Part shown: positions 1 through 7,700 of the stretch, one piece after another
Numbering within the stretch: position 1 is the first letter of the stretch
Layout: each line of letters starts with the position of its first letter
Origin: CAWFQB01 sp965277875
Lineage (GTDB): Bacteria; Armatimonadota; Chthonomonadetes; Chthonomonadales; Chthonomonadaceae
Length of the DNA stretch: 64,000 nt
Direction of reading: 5' to 3'
Assembly (NCBI GenBank): GCA_965277875.1
Contig: CBDIDV010000002.1
Coordinates: forward strand, 3,844,001-3,908,000
Translations under genes and position numbers: made by a program
Notes under the pieces: generated by a model
Seen by the model: the letters and a program-made list of their open reading frames with translations, nothing else
Database searches by the model: none
What the model was told of the DNA's origin: nothing

Positions 1-210
1 CGACTCAACATCGTGGTTGAACTGAATGGTTATCTGCGTCTTCGTGTTGTCGTTTACAGCTGCCGCCAACGCCTTTACACCTTTCTCAACGGACTGCTGG
101 TATTTTGCAATAGCGTGGCAGCGCAGTTCCGGCTTTGTTTCAAGAAACCTTGCACAATCCAGGTCGGACAGCGCTTGCTGCAGCCAGACCTTACCCGACG
201 GCAATTCCAT
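1..210 (-). CDS. HEPN-domain protein, C-terminus cut by window edge
   Basis: Seventy codons are visible from an ATG at 210 to the window edge, so the C-terminus is missing. The segment reads as a HEPN helical domain: a Trp-x-x-x-Ala start (VWLQQALSDLD), a QQSVEKGVKAL helix and an NHD segment near residue 67, which fit the usual pattern W..A..DL..A, QQ.VEKALKAL, HDL. HEPN proteins are often toxin or nucleotide-binding partners; the RNase motif R-x4-6-H is not visible in this part. The start lies 1 nt after the stop of the upstream unknown gene, so the two are almost certainly translated together. The usual MNT nucleotidyltransferase partner is not the upstream gene. The domain call is fairly firm, the function open. 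Confidence 0.75.
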   Translation of the reverse strand, partial: MELPSGKVWLQQALSDLDCARFLETKPELRCHAIAKYQQSVEKGVKALAAAVNDNTKTQITIQFNHDVES

Positions 211-211
211 A

Positions 212-646
212 TCAAAGGTCTCTATCGGGCGCAGCGTAATAGTTAAGGTCTCTCAACAAGTTTTCGCCATCTCCAGGCGCGGCATAGATCTGTTGGTAAC
301 GCTGCTGCGCGACAGCCTTGCCGATTTCAACTACATCAGGCCACCTGTTCCGAATTGCCGCGCGGAACTCATTCGGGTTTGTAATAACCAAATGCAGTCG
401 CTGTTTTTTGCCTATACGCAGTTCCGAATCAGCCCCGAAGGTGACTTCCATAAACGCTTTTTCTTCCGTGACCCGATTACCGCCAAACTTATCTGCCACC
501 TCGAACAAGAACACATCATTGGAGTCGCGATCCGGCGCATAATAGAGTGCCAATAGCAAAGGTTGATCTTTGATCTCTAGATGCTCTTCTACCAACTCCT
601 GCACAACCTCATGGTAACCAGGAAATGTTCGGGCTGCTGCCGTCAT
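212..646 (-). CDS. Conserved-looking hypothetical protein paired with HEPN gene
   Basis: A 144-residue soluble protein that I do not recognise. An ATG at 676 is in frame, but the ATG at 646 has a GGAAG site 6-7 nt upstream, so I use 646. The sequence alternates helices and strands with an acidic N-terminal part and no signal peptide or membrane segment. A beta-rich centre (residues about 25-95, containing HLVITNPNEF) is followed by a helix (IGKAVAQQRYQQIY). It follows nuoF by 69 nt on the same strand and is separated from the HEPN gene by 1 nt. This suggests a two-gene module at the tail of the nuo operon. It could be the antitoxin or regulatory partner of the HEPN protein; that is inference. 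Confidence 0.6.
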   Translation of the reverse strand: MTAAARTFPGYHEVVQELVEEHLEIKDQPLLLALYYAPDRDSNDVFLFEVADKFGGNRVTEEKAFMEVTFGADSELRIGKKQRLHLVITNPNEFRAAIRNRWPDVVEIGKAVAQQRYQQIYAAPGDGENLLRDLNYYAAPDRDL

Positions 647-715
647 GTTGTTCTTCCTTTCAGAGGGGCCAAGCATAGTGTGTCAGCCTTGTACCGCCTG
701 AGCTACCGAATAATG

Positions 716-2050
716 TTACGCGGCGGAAAGCACCAGGAGCGGGTTGACGACTTCGGGCGTGGGTGGGACGTGGCGCGGACCGACGGGCGATTTCTTGTTG
801 GCGATCCAGTATTCAAACTCCGAGCGGAACGCTTTGATGGCCCCGACAATCGGCCAGGCCGCCGCGTCGCCCAGGCCGCAGTACGAGCGCCCGTCAATCT
901 GGCTGCACACGTCAAGAAGCAGGTCAATGTCGCCGATCTGCCCCTGCCCCGATGTGACGCGATCCAGAATCTTGAAGATCCAGCGCGTCCCCTCGCGGCA
1001 CGGCGTACACTTGCCGCAGCTTTCGTGCATATAGAACTCGGCTGTGCGCTTCATCAGCAGGGGGATGTCGGTCAGGTCATTGAACGCCATAAATCCGCCT
1101 GAACCGAGCAGGGTTCCGTTCGCGGCGCAGCTCTCGTAGTCCAGGTTGATTCTGGTACACTGCTCGGCGGTCATGATCTGCACGGACGAGCCGCCCGGTA
1201 TCACGGCTTTCAGGCGTCCGTTCGTCACGCCGCCCGCCATGTCAATCAGTTCCATTAGAGGCGTACCAAGTTCGATCTCAAAGTTGGCGGGGCGCGCGAC
1301 ATGGCCGCTCACGCTCATCACCTTGCTGCCCTTGCTTTTTTCCGTGCCGTACTTGGCGTATTCCGCGCCGCCATTCGCCAGAATCCATGTCGCGCCGCAG
1401 AACGTTTCGACGTTGTTAATCAGGGTAGGCGACTTCCACACGCCCTCCACAACGGGCAGGGGGGCATGGGGAAACTTCAGTCGCGGATTGCCCCTCTCGC
1501 CCATCAGGCTGCTCATCAGGGCCGACTCTTCGCCGCACTCGTAGCTGCCCGCGCCCATCTGAATGTACAGGTCGAAGTTAAATCCCTCTATGCCCAGAAT
1601 GTTCTTGCCCAGATACCCGGCCTTGTACGCCTGATCTATGGCTTTGCGTACCATCCACGCGGGCTGCGTGTACTCGCCCCGGATATACACAAAACCCTTG
1701 ATGCTATGCGTAGCATAGGCAGCGACAATCATGCCCTCGACAAGCGTGTGCGCCAGTTTGAGCATCAGTTCGCGGTCTTTGTACGTGCCGGGTTCGCCCT
1801 CGTCCGCGTTGCAGATGACGTAGTGGGGCTTGTCATAATTCTTGGGCATCCCGTTCCACTTGATCCAGGTAGGAAAGCCTGCGCCGCCGCGCCCGCGCAG
1901 GCCCGACGTTTTCAACTCGTCTATGACAGCCTGCCGCTCCATTGCGACGGCTTTTCGCAGGCCCACGTAGCCGCCGTTGGCCTCGTACACGTCCAGATTT
2001 TCGATGCCCGGCACAGCCCGGTTCTTGAACAAAAGATTTAATTCAGCCAT
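716..2050 (-). CDS. nuoF: NADH-quinone oxidoreductase subunit F (NADH-binding)
   Basis: The 444-residue NuoF subunit of respiratory complex I binds NADH, FMN and the N3 4Fe-4S cluster, and feeds electrons into the peripheral arm. Visible signatures are GRGGAGFPTW (NADH/FMN loop), NADEGEPGTYKDREL, the ECGEESALMSSLMGERG segment, and the cluster ligands CGKCTPC with a fourth Cys in SYCGLGDAA. The open frame extends 51 codons further upstream, but the family N-terminus and spacing fit the ATG at 2050, 28 nt after nuoE. It is the last recognisable nuo gene here; nuoG and the membrane subunits H-N are not in the window. Length is normal for the family. Confidence 0.96.
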   Translation of the reverse strand: MAELNLLFKNRAVPGIENLDVYEANGGYVGLRKAVAMERQAVIDELKTSGLRGRGGAGFPTWIKWNGMPKNYDKPHYVICNADEGEPGTYKDRELMLKLAHTLVEGMIVAAYATHSIKGFVYIRGEYTQPAWMVRKAIDQAYKAGYLGKNILGIEGFNFDLYIQMGAGSYECGEESALMSSLMGERGNPRLKFPHAPLPVVEGVWKSPTLINNVETFCGATWILANGGAEYAKYGTEKSKGSKVMSVSGHVARPANFEIELGTPLMELIDMAGGVTNGRLKAVIPGGSSVQIMTAEQCTRINLDYESCAANGTLLGSGGFMAFNDLTDIPLLMKRTAEFYMHESCGKCTPCREGTRWIFKILDRVTSGQGQIGDIDLLLDVCSQIDGRSYCGLGDAAAWPIVGAIKAFRSEFEYWIANKKSPVGPRHVPPTPEVVNPLLVLSAA

Positions 2051-2078
2051 TTTTACACTTGTTCCTATGCTAAATCTA

Positions 2079-2720
2079 CTATGCCAGGTCTTCAGGGGTA
2101 AAGCTGCCGCCGCCAGTCTCGCTCGCGCCCTGGATATGTACCTTGACGATACTGTCGGCCAGTTTCGCGGGCGTGTAGTTGGGGCTGCGACGCAGTTCCT
2201 CAATCAGGTTCATGACGTTGTAGGAGGTCAGGTTGGTGAAATACTTGTCGCCCACCTGCGCCACGGTCGCCGCGCCGCAAAAGTCCAGGCACTCGGCCTC
2301 GGAAAGCGTAAATTCACCGTCTTTGGTGGTCTGCCCAATACCGATGCCAAGCTCATGTTCGAGGGTGTGGACGACATCATACGCGCCCAGCACAGCGCAG
2401 GTCAGGCATGTGCATACCTCGACATGATGCCGTCCCTTGGGGCGCAGGTTGTACATCGTGTAGAACGTCGCCACGCCCTCCACTTCCTGGAACGACAGGT
2501 TCAGCCGGTCAGCCACTTCCTGAATGGCGTTGGGAGTGAGAGAGCCGCCGTACTCGCGCTGCGCGATCCATAGCGCGGGCAGGCAGGCCGCTTTGCGCTC
2601 CGGGTAGTGTTCTGCGATATTCTCCAGTTCGCTCAAGGCCTCTTCGGAGAAACGGTACTGCTTGGCGGGCATCGGCAGCGGTTCGCGCGCCCCGCCGGAT
2701 ATGGAAGGAGAGGAAGACAT
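2079..2720 (-). CDS. nuoE: NADH-quinone oxidoreductase subunit E
   Basis: NuoE is the thioredoxin-fold 2Fe-2S subunit (cluster N1a) of the complex I NADH-dehydrogenase module, working with NuoF. The 213-residue product has the four cluster Cys in the usual pattern: C-x4-C in CTCLTC and C-x3-C in CLDFC. The helical N-terminal part contains ALWIAQREYG and VEGVATFYTMYN, typical of the family. An ATG at 2762 is also in frame, but the ATG at 2720 has GGAG 8-9 nt upstream and is chosen. The protein is longer than many NuoE proteins because of an N-terminal Ser/Pro stretch and a C-terminal tail of about 40 residues. It lies between nuoD and nuoF. Confidence 0.95.
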   Translation of the reverse strand: MSSSPSISGGAREPLPMPAKQYRFSEEALSELENIAEHYPERKAACLPALWIAQREYGGSLTPNAIQEVADRLNLSFQEVEGVATFYTMYNLRPKGRHHVEVCTCLTCAVLGAYDVVHTLEHELGIGIGQTTKDGEFTLSEAECLDFCGAATVAQVGDKYFTNLTSYNVMNLIEELRRSPNYTPAKLADSIVKVHIQGASETGGGSFTPEDLA

Positions 2721-2750
2721 AACAAACTCCGGGAAAGACGCTAGACATCG

Positions 2751-2795
2751 GATAGCAGGCATTCGTGGGGAGGGACTTCCCTAATGCCTGCTATC
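2751..2795. repeat. Inverted repeat in the nuoD-nuoE spacer with 7-bp period
   Basis: Two perfect 13-bp arms, GATAGCAGGCATT at 2751-2763 and its complement at 2783-2795, form a hairpin in the 94-nt gap between nuoD and nuoE. Flanking sequence to 2815 continues as CTATCTG-like heptamers. The layout matches the inverted heptamer arrays found in the ribosomal operon spacers of this window. Confidence 0.7.
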
Positions 2796-2814
2796 TGGTA
2801 TCTGCTATCTTCCT

Positions 2815-4059
2815 CTATCTATCTATTTCACCCAGGATGATGTCAATGCTGCCGATGATGGCTACCACATCGGCCAGCAGGCGGCCCTCGGACATTTTGG
2901 ACAATGCCTGCAAATTCATGAAGCTGGCCGGACGGCGATGGCAGCGGTACGGGCGGTTGGTTCCGTCGCTGACGATGTAGTAGCCCGCCTCGCCCTTGCC
3001 GCTCTCAATCGGCACGTAGGCCTCGCCTACGGGAGGATGGAAACCCTCCGTCCACAGCTTGAAGTGGTGAATGACCGCTTCCATGCTGTTGTCCAGTTCC
3101 TGGCGGGCAGGCGGCACGACCTTGCGGTCATCGGCATTAATCGGGCCGGTCGGCATGTTTTCAATGCACTGCTTGATGATCTCGCGGCTCTGGTACATTT
3201 CGGCCATGCGGACGCGGAAGCGGTCGTACACGTCGCTGAACTCGCCTGTCGGAATATGGAAATCGAAGTTCTCGTAGCCGCTGTACGGGGCCGCTTTACG
3301 CAGATCGAACGGTACGCCCGCTGCGCGCAGGGTCGGCCCGCCTACACCCAGCGCAAGGCAGTCTTCAACGCTGATAGTGCCGACGCCCTGTGTGCGCCCC
3401 CGGAAAATGGGGTTGGCGCTGAGCAGGCTTTCGATCTCCTCCATGCCGCGCGGAAAATCGTCCACAAAGTCTTTGGCGCGTTCCATCCACCCGGCGGGAA
3501 TGTCTCCGCGCAGCCCGCCCGGCACGATCCAGCTTGTCATCATGCGGACGCCGGAAATCATCTCTTTGAGGTCAAGTATCTTTTCGCGCTGCTGAAACGC
3601 GTAAAAGAATACCGTCATGGCCCCCAGGTCGAGGATGTGCGTACCGAGCCATACCAGATGACTGGCGATGCGCTCCAGCTCCATCAGCATCACGCGCAGC
3701 ACCTGACCGCGCGGCGGCGGCTCGATGCCCAGCAGTTTCTCCACGGAAAGTGAGTACGCGGCGTTTTCAAGCAGGGAGGCCACATAGTCCACGCGATCCG
3801 TCAGGGTGACGGCTTTCATGTACGTGTTGTACTCCATCGTCTTTTCGATGCCGGTATGCACGTAGCCGATGTGGGGCGTGGCCCGCACGATCACCTCGCC
3901 GTCAAGTTCCAGCACGACACGCAGAACGCCGTGTGTGCTGGGATGCTGCGGCCCCATGTTGATAACCATTGTCTGGTCATCGAGGGCGTCAATCTGCACA
4001 CCCGACGCGTTCAGGCTTTCGGTATTCAGTTCATTCAAACGTCGTTCATCAATTGCCAT
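2815..4059 (-). CDS. nuoD: NADH-quinone oxidoreductase subunit D
   Basis: NuoD (49-kDa subunit) forms the quinone-binding cavity of complex I together with NuoB. The 414-residue product carries NMGPQHPSTHGVLR near residue 35, the YLEKTMEYN-like segment (GIEKTMEYNTYMKAV) and the conserved end KGEAGYYIVSDGTNRPYRC with the terminal GEIDR. Length and ends match the family. The ATG at 4059 has AAGGA about 8 nt upstream. It follows nuoC by 77 nt. NuoC and NuoD are separate genes here, unlike the fused NuoCD of enterobacteria. Its obligate partner NuoB is not encoded in the window. Confidence 0.97.
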   Translation of the reverse strand: MAIDERRLNELNTESLNASGVQIDALDDQTMVINMGPQHPSTHGVLRVVLELDGEVIVRATPHIGYVHTGIEKTMEYNTYMKAVTLTDRVDYVASLLENAAYSLSVEKLLGIEPPPRGQVLRVMLMELERIASHLVWLGTHILDLGAMTVFFYAFQQREKILDLKEMISGVRMMTSWIVPGGLRGDIPAGWMERAKDFVDDFPRGMEEIESLLSANPIFRGRTQGVGTISVEDCLALGVGGPTLRAAGVPFDLRKAAPYSGYENFDFHIPTGEFSDVYDRFRVRMAEMYQSREIIKQCIENMPTGPINADDRKVVPPARQELDNSMEAVIHHFKLWTEGFHPPVGEAYVPIESGKGEAGYYIVSDGTNRPYRCHRRPASFMNLQALSKMSEGRLLADVVAIIGSIDIILGEIDR

Positions 4060-4136
4060 GATGGATCATCCTTGCAATCAGTCGGCTCATTCGTTCGGCT
4101 CAAGTATTCGGATATTGTCTATTTAGCTGTGAGACA

Positions 4137-4868
4137 CTACTCCCCGGCGCGTTTGTTTTCGGCGGCGGGAGCGGGAAGCAGTGTGCCGGGGCCGCTGTCG
4201 GGCGTGGGGGTGCGGACATGCCCATACTTTTCGCCCTGCGCGTCGCCCGTCTTACCATAGAAAGACTCGCCGGGATGCTGCACGGGCGCTTCGCCCACGG
4301 ACGGGCCGAATTTGCCGGCGGGGAACTGTACGCGCTCGCCGCCCAGCGGAAAGTCTTTGCGCTGCGGATGCCCTACCCAGTCGTCGGCCATCAGGATGCG
4401 GCGCAGGTCGGGGTGTCCCGCAAAGCGGATGCCGAACATATCGAAAATCTCGCGTTCGGGAAAGTTCGCGCCCGCGTACACGCTGACCGCGCTCGGCACG
4501 ACACAATCCTCTTCCGGCACGGGGACTTTGACGTAGATGCGCGTGTTGTAGCCGTACTCCTTACCGCCTTTTTTGTACTGCAGCGAGTACAGGTTGTAGA
4601 CAACCTCAAAGCGGTAGTCGTCGCGGAACTCCAGATAGTCTACGCCCATGCACTCGATGAAGCAGTTATACTGCAAGTCAGGATCATCGCGCAGCAGGAG
4701 CAGAACTTCGATAAGATATTGCCGCTGAACCAGAATGCGCGTGTCACCCCGGAACAGGTTGACGTCCAGGATGGCATCCGGGAAGTGGGCGCGTATCTTC
4801 TGCACTTCGAGCCGGTCTTCGGTCGTGGGCGAGCCGACGGGTACGGGCGCACTAGTTGTCTGTGCCAT
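4137..4868 (-). CDS. nuoC: NADH-quinone oxidoreductase subunit C
   Basis: NuoC (30-kDa subunit) is a structural part of the peripheral arm of complex I. The 243-residue product contains the family signature FPEREIFDMFGIRFAGHPDL followed by RRILMADDW and the RKDFPLGGE motif. The preceding beta-rich domain spans roughly residues 25-135. The last 50 residues are a Pro/Gly/Ala-rich tail beyond the normal end. An ATG 21 nt upstream is in frame, but the ATG at 4868 has GGAGAGG 6 nt before it. It directly follows nuoA; in most operons nuoB would lie between them. Confidence 0.95.
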   Translation of the reverse strand: MAQTTSAPVPVGSPTTEDRLEVQKIRAHFPDAILDVNLFRGDTRILVQRQYLIEVLLLLRDDPDLQYNCFIECMGVDYLEFRDDYRFEVVYNLYSLQYKKGGKEYGYNTRIYVKVPVPEEDCVVPSAVSVYAGANFPEREIFDMFGIRFAGHPDLRRILMADDWVGHPQRKDFPLGGERVQFPAGKFGPSVGEAPVQHPGESFYGKTGDAQGEKYGHVRTPTPDSGPGTLLPAPAAENKRAGE

Positions 4869-4937
4869 GATGGCCTCTCCAAAGTTCAATTATGGTGTGC
4901 TGCCAGCCGACAGCGCGCGGGCAATACCGCTTTTCGT

Positions 4938-4967
4938 TATAACAATTACCGATATAACAGTTACCGA
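4938..4967. repeat. Tandem 15-bp repeat in the nuoA-nuoC gap
   Basis: Two contiguous copies of TATAACARTTACCGA (R is A in the first and G in the second) occupy 4938-4952 and 4953-4967. They sit in the 111-nt AT-rich spacer where nuoB would normally be. Function unknown; a short replication-slippage duplication is the simplest reading. Confidence 0.75.
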
Positions 4968-4979
4968 AACAGCAAGCAG

Positions 4980-5585
4980 TTATGAGCTGATTGTAGGCGT
5001 TGTGCCGATGCGCGGCACGTCGGGGCCGGCGGTCGGCGTTCCCTGATTGGGCAGGCGCTGATACAGTTCCTGCGCACTCGCGCCGTAGGTCGGGACACGC
5101 GGGCCGACGGGCGTTTTGGACAGGTCAGCGGGGCCGCTTATCTCATTACCAAAGCGCAGGGCGGCGCGGGGAGCGATGACACGGGCTGACAATTGATCGG
5201 CGTTCTTGGCCTGTTCGCTCTCGTCCCAGTCCAGCGCGCCCTTGCCGATGATATAAAAGTAGCCCACGAACAGGATCACGACGAACACGGCCATCTCGAT
5301 CAGGTTGAACACCTTCAGGCTGTGGCCGAGCGTACCGTAGTTGACGGCCCACGGATAGAGAAAAATGGTCTCGATGTCGAACACGATGAACAGCATGGCG
5401 ATCAGGTAGAACTTAATCGGGAAGCGTTCGCGGGCCGAGCCTACGGGCGTCATGCCGCACTCATAGGGCGTTTCCTTCTGCACTCCGGGCTTTTTGGGGC
5501 CGAGGAAGAACGAGCCGCCCACCATCGCAAACGCGATTACGGCGGCGACAAAGATCATCACGGCAATCGGAATATAACTGTTCAC
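4980..5585 (-). CDS. nuoA: NADH-quinone oxidoreductase subunit A
   Basis: NuoA is a three-helix membrane subunit of complex I. Membrane segments are visible at about residues 5-25, 58-78 and 88-108, with the conserved PYECGMTP loop and the FYLIAMLFIVFDIE helix holding the family Asp/Glu. I take the GTG at 5585 because AAAGGA lies 7 nt upstream; an in-frame ATG at 5612 has no ribosome site. At about 201 residues it is longer than usual (about 120-150). The excess is a hydrophilic Pro-rich C-terminal tail of about 80 residues. It is the first gene of the leftward nuo operon and has a Crp-type palindrome about 145 nt upstream. Confidence 0.93.
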   Translation of the reverse strand: MNSYIPIAVMIFVAAVIAFAMVGGSFFLGPKKPGVQKETPYECGMTPVGSARERFPIKFYLIAMLFIVFDIETIFLYPWAVNYGTLGHSLKVFNLIEMAVFVVILFVGYFYIIGKGALDWDESEQAKNADQLSARVIAPRAALRFGNEISGPADLSKTPVGPRVPTYGASAQELYQRLPNQGTPTAGPDVPRIGTTPTISS

Positions 5586-5612
5586 TGATATATCCTTTAC
5601 ATCTTCCTGCAT

Positions 5613-5998
5613 TTACGCCGGAGGCGGGGGAATTGTTCCTTACAGGAGCATTGTGGATGGCGTCTCATATTGTCCGAGCCGGGTACGGCGTACCGAAAAC
5701 GGCTGTTATGTGTTGTATCGGTATTCGCCTCTGTGAAGTTTATCACAGACTCGGCAGGCAGGTCAACTGCAAGACCACAATAGCGGCGATTTTCTGCAAC
5801 TTCTTTACGCTATTGTACCTCAGATTTGTTCTGGCTCCTGCGGCAAAGGCGTACAGCGGCAAACACCGTGGGGGCATCTGCTGATACAGGCTTGACATAG
5901 CAGGGGCATAATTCGTACACTGTACTTGTTCGTTAGCATCCCTGTGTGAATGGCTTTGAACGGCGCGACGGCGAGCGCGCAGGAAATGGCAGAACAGT
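5613..5998. other. Divergent intergenic region nuoA / Uma2 gene
   Basis: This gap separates the leftward nuo operon from a rightward Uma2 gene, so it should contain both promoters. Apart from the TGTGA-N6-TCACA palindrome described separately, I see no gene, and the frames that stay open on the minus strand have no family resemblance. Confidence 0.6.
5730..5749. promoter_or_regulatory. Crp/Fnr-type operator palindrome upstream of nuoA
   Basis: TCTGTGA at 5730-5736 and TCACAGA at 5743-5749 form a perfect 7-bp inverted repeat with a 6-bp spacer. The inner part equals the classic Crp consensus TGTGA-N6-TCACA. It lies about 145 nt upstream of the nuoA start, a plausible place for regulation of respiration. 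A Crp/Fnr family regulator is encoded at 57646-58377, but a link between them is inference. Confidence 0.5.
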
Positions 5999-6616
5999 AT
6001 GGCTATACAAGCGTTTGCAAATCTCTCGACGAATAGATGCGAAGAAACACCCCGGCTTCGCAGGATGACGGTGGAGGAGTTCGACTGTGCGGGCTTAAAA
6101 GGTATCTGGAAGCCCGAAGAGCGGCTGGAACTAATCGAAGGAGAGGTGATTGACAAAATGAGTCCACAGGAAAGTCCCCATGCTACCGGAACCTGGCTGT
6201 CAGCCGACGCAGTCAATCGCTTGTTTACAGAAGGGTACATCGTCCGCACACAGCTTCCGCTGGTGTTCGGGCCGCACAGCAAACCCGAACCCGACATCGC
6301 CGTCGTGACCGGCACAGCCCGCGACTACGCCCGCGCCCACCCCACAACGGCTGTTCTCATCATCGAGGTGTCCGACAGCACCCTGCGCTACGACCGCACT
6401 ACGAAGGCCGCGCTGTACGCCCGCGCCGGCATCGCCGATTACTGGATACTCAACCTCAATGACCGCGTTCTGGAAGTGCATCGTCAGTCCTCCGAGATGG
6501 CGGATCAGCCGCTCGGCTGGGGCTACCGCAGCATCACGCGCCACATCGAGACCGATGCTGTCTCTCCCCTCGCCGCCCCACAGTCGTTTATTACCGTCGC
6601 GGACTTGCTGCCCTGA
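5999..6616 (+). CDS. Uma2 family (DUF820) endonuclease-like protein
   Basis: A 205-residue member of the Uma2/DUF820 family, which has a PD-(D/E)XK restriction-endonuclease fold and unknown cellular role. Visible family features are RLELIEGEV near residue 44, PEPDIAVV (active-site Asp), LIIEVSDSTLRYDRTTK (Glu and Lys) and YARAGIADYWILN. The ATG at 5999 gives a complete domain, but its ribosome site (AGGAAA, about 12 nt upstream) is weak; an ATG at 6065 is the alternative. It stands alone, downstream of the divergent nuo promoter region. A second, only distantly similar member lies at 51535-52158. Uma2 genes are typically multiplied in cyanobacteria, Chloroflexota and Armatimonadota. Confidence 0.88.
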   Translation: MAIQAFANLSTNRCEETPRLRRMTVEEFDCAGLKGIWKPEERLELIEGEVIDKMSPQESPHATGTWLSADAVNRLFTEGYIVRTQLPLVFGPHSKPEPDIAVVTGTARDYARAHPTTAVLIIEVSDSTLRYDRTTKAALYARAGIADYWILNLNDRVLEVHRQSSEMADQPLGWGYRSITRHIETDAVSPLAAPQSFITVADLLP

Positions 6617-6661
6617 CAATCCAGACTTGACGACACGAACAATGAAAGCAGGAAACGACGG

Positions 6662-7345
6662 ATGAAGGCGATAGTGTTGGTTTCGGGCGGCATGGACTCG
6701 TGCGTGACGGCGGCATTAGCGCGGGCGGACGGGCATGAACTCAATTTTTTGCATCTGAACTATGGGCAGCGCACCGAGCAGCGCGAGTTGCAGGCCTTTC
6801 ACGCGCTCGCCGATTTTTATGCGCTTCCTCATGCGCGGCGGCTTGTCTGCTCCATCGCGCACCTGGCGGCGATTGGCGGCAGCAGCCTGACGGACGCGAG
6901 CATCGCGGTCAGCGCGGCGGATCTGGAAAACACCGAGATACCTACGTCGTATGTGCCGTTTCGCAACGCGCATATCTTGAGCGTGGGCGTGTCGTGGGCC
7001 GAAGTGTGCGACGCCAAGCGCATCTACATCGGCGCGGTCTACGAGGACAGCAGCGGCTATCCTGACTGCCGCCCCGAATACTACGCGGCCTTCAATGAGG
7101 TGATCCGGCTTGGCACGGCCCGCGGTGACATTCGCATCGAGACGCCCATCATCTATCTGCCCAAAGAGGCCATCATCCGCAAAGGACTGGAACTGAATGC
7201 TCCCCTAAACCTGACGTGGAGCTGCTACCAGAGTGAAGATCTGGCCTGCGGTGTGTGTGATAGCTGCGCCCTGCGCCTGCGCGGTTTTGCGCGCGCCGGC
7301 ATCCCCGACCCCATCGCCTACGCCGTCCGCCCCGATTACGAGTAG
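6662..7345 (+). CDS. queC: 7-cyano-7-deazaguanine (preQ0) synthase
   Basis: QueC converts 7-carboxy-7-deazaguanine to preQ0 with ATP and ammonia, in the queuosine tRNA-modification pathway. The 227-residue product has the PP-loop motif SGGMDS at residues 8-13, the LNYGQRTEQRE segment, and the C-terminal zinc site formed by Cys residues in the SCYQ and CGVCDSC region (about residues 185-203). Length is normal. AGGAAA precedes the ATG by about 6 nt. The stretch is 45 nt after the Uma2 gene. No other queuosine genes (queD, queE, queF) are in the window, so it is isolated from its pathway. Confidence 0.95.
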   Translation: MKAIVLVSGGMDSCVTAALARADGHELNFLHLNYGQRTEQRELQAFHALADFYALPHARRLVCSIAHLAAIGGSSLTDASIAVSAADLENTEIPTSYVPFRNAHILSVGVSWAEVCDAKRIYIGAVYEDSSGYPDCRPEYYAAFNEVIRLGTARGDIRIETPIIYLPKEAIIRKGLELNAPLNLTWSCYQSEDLACGVCDSCALRLRGFARAGIPDPIAYAVRPDYE

Positions 7346-7351
7346 ATGCTG

Positions 7352-7461
7352 TTGTCTTGAACTCGGATTACACGGATTTTTGGGATGAACAGGATTGTGC
7401 CGCATTCCATCCTGTCCATCCTGTCCATCCTTCTAATCCGTGTGATCCGAGTTCAAGACAA
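7352..7461. repeat. Long imperfect inverted repeat with 9-bp-period core
   Basis: Arms of 26 bp at 7352-7377 and 7436-7461 match with one mismatch (core CTCGGATTACACGGAT against ATCCGTGTGATCCGAG). Inside, an aCAGGAT segment faces a tandem TCCATCCTG array of 9-bp units. It lies just after queC, so it may act as a terminator-like hairpin, but the structure and repeat units resemble the element at 47575-47724. Confidence 0.75.
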
Positions 7462-7700
7462 GTACCCCTGCATTTTCCCGCCGTGAATGCCGGACAATAC
7501 AATCAGGATGTGTGCCAAACGCGTTTTTGATTTTTCCTGCGCCGCGCAAGGAAACCACGTCCGCCACGTCGAAATGTACCGGGCCGCAACGATGCCGCCA
7601 TAGGGAACGCGCAACGTGCCACTTCTCTTCCACAATCCTTCACTCAAACACCAACAGACATCCTACCAGGCATTATCATAGATCGGGGAATGTGCGCGTA

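Noticed and set aside
5743..6315. 190-codon minus-strand frame across the Uma2 start
   Set aside because: The Uma2 gene on the opposite strand has strong family motifs, and this frame has none.
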